Source: a virus
Direction: 5' to 3' (one strand)
Length of the DNA: 40,293 bases
Virus record (IMG/VR): IMGVR_UViG_3300032282_001107
Location: 1-40,293 of that record
Numbering within the stretch: position 1 is the first letter of the stretch; every line of letters begins with the position of its first letter. The translations under genes and the position numbers were made by a program. Positions 40,078 to 40,293 of the stretch are shown piece after piece. The notes under the pieces were generated by a model. The model searched no databases and was not told where the DNA came from. It was given only the letters and a program-made list of their open reading frames with translations.

Positions 40078-40293
40078 TTAGAACCTTGTCACTAGAGTAT
40101 CGTGGAGCGCCAGCGCCACGGGATCGAATCGCGATCTCACCGTAATATGACTCTGCTTGAAAAGGTGTTTGCCTCCGTCATGGGCGGCAACCGTCACAAC
40201 ATAAATACCACTAGTTGCTGGCGTCCAGTCGTAATAGTAGGCTTCACCCAATGAATTCATATTGTGAAGGGGAACCGCCGTTGAGCGGTTCCC
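40078..40293 (-). CDS. Partial fibre-like protein, C-terminus only
   Basis: Open to the right edge, so the N-terminus is missing. The visible 71 residues include LGEAYYYDWTPATSGIYVVT and VAAHDGGKHLFKQSHITV, the end of an Ig-like or fibronectin-type beta-sandwich, then a short tail. The frame stays open upstream of an internal ATG at 40260, and no ribosome site precedes that ATG, so it is taken as internal. Probably a tail fibre or adhesin. Confidence 0.55.
   Translation of the reverse strand, partial: GNRSTAVPLHNMNSLGEAYYYDWTPATSGIYVVTVAAHDGGKHLFKQSHITVRSRFDPVALALHDTLVTRF
40270..40293. repeat. 9-bp inverted repeat at window end
   Basis: Arms GGGAACCGC and GCGGTTCCC with loop CGTTGA, ending exactly at the last base. 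It lies in coding sequence. It may be a chance palindrome or an assembly break at a hairpin. Confidence 0.5.

Noticed and set aside
38943-40145. Plus-strand open frame of 400 codons
   Set aside because: Antisense to the glycosidase and the scaffold upstream region; composition typical of a shadow frame.
1-40293. CRISPR array, integrase or attachment site
   Set aside because: No regularly spaced repeats, no recombinase motif and no duplicated tRNA end were seen.

Overview
This window is most of the genome of a tailed double-stranded DNA bacteriophage (Caudoviricetes). It carries terminase, portal, scaffold, capsid, connector, tail, ejection, lysis and replication genes, packed with few gaps and mostly overlapping starts and stops. 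I see no integrase, repressor or tail sheath, and no recognisable tape measure or tail-assembly chaperone pair. A connector and nozzle pair followed by three ejection-like proteins, one of 2526 residues, suggests a podovirus-like virion; that is inference. The host is probably an actinobacterium: there is a GP88-family protein and a terminase-portal linker protein of a type I associate with actinobacteriophages, and strong GGAGG ribosome sites. The sequence does not prove the host.

Layout. (1) 1-6033, minus strand: small terminase, large terminase, a zinc-binding linker, portal, then small structural proteins running off the left edge. (2) 6034-6864: divergent control region with a 22-base palindrome and about 600 bases without a gene. 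That stretch holds a perfect DnaA box, a duplicated 14-mer, C-tracts and several hairpins, and is a candidate replication origin and early control region. (3) 6865-20711, plus strand: the early module. Its first part holds small accessory genes (secreted nuclease, SSB, zinc ribbons, paralogous unknowns, GP88, DUF932), many followed by a very GC-rich hairpin. Its second part, from about 14.9 kb, is a tight replication operon: PD-(D/E)XK exonuclease, tRNA-Leu, a conserved unknown, DnaB-like helicase, AEP-type primase, DUF4406, endonuclease VII, a PD-(D/E)XK-like protein, a sigma-region-4-like protein, a coiled coil and a DUF5664 nucleotide hydrolase. No DNA polymerase is visible. (4) 20708-40293, minus strand: read in the direction of transcription, a partial tail-fibre-like gene, a glycosidase, scaffold, capsid, decoration protein, connector, nozzle, tail fibre, three ejection-like proteins, a lysis cassette, an unknown protein and a HELGH metallopeptidase-like protein.

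Both minus-strand blocks read in one direction and would form a single late operon if the genome were circular or circularly permuted. However, the two window ends do not join in frame, so some sequence is probably missing between them. The likely programme is early transcription rightward from the 6-kb region, a switch aided by the sigma-like protein at the end of the early operon, and late transcription leftward from the terminase side and from upstream of the scaffold gene.

The most unusual points are a macrodomain inside the giant virion protein, an eCIS-core-like HELGH protein, a NEP-motif glycosidase between tail fibre and scaffold, and the hairpin-after-gene design of the early region with UUCG and GNRA loops and no U-tracts.
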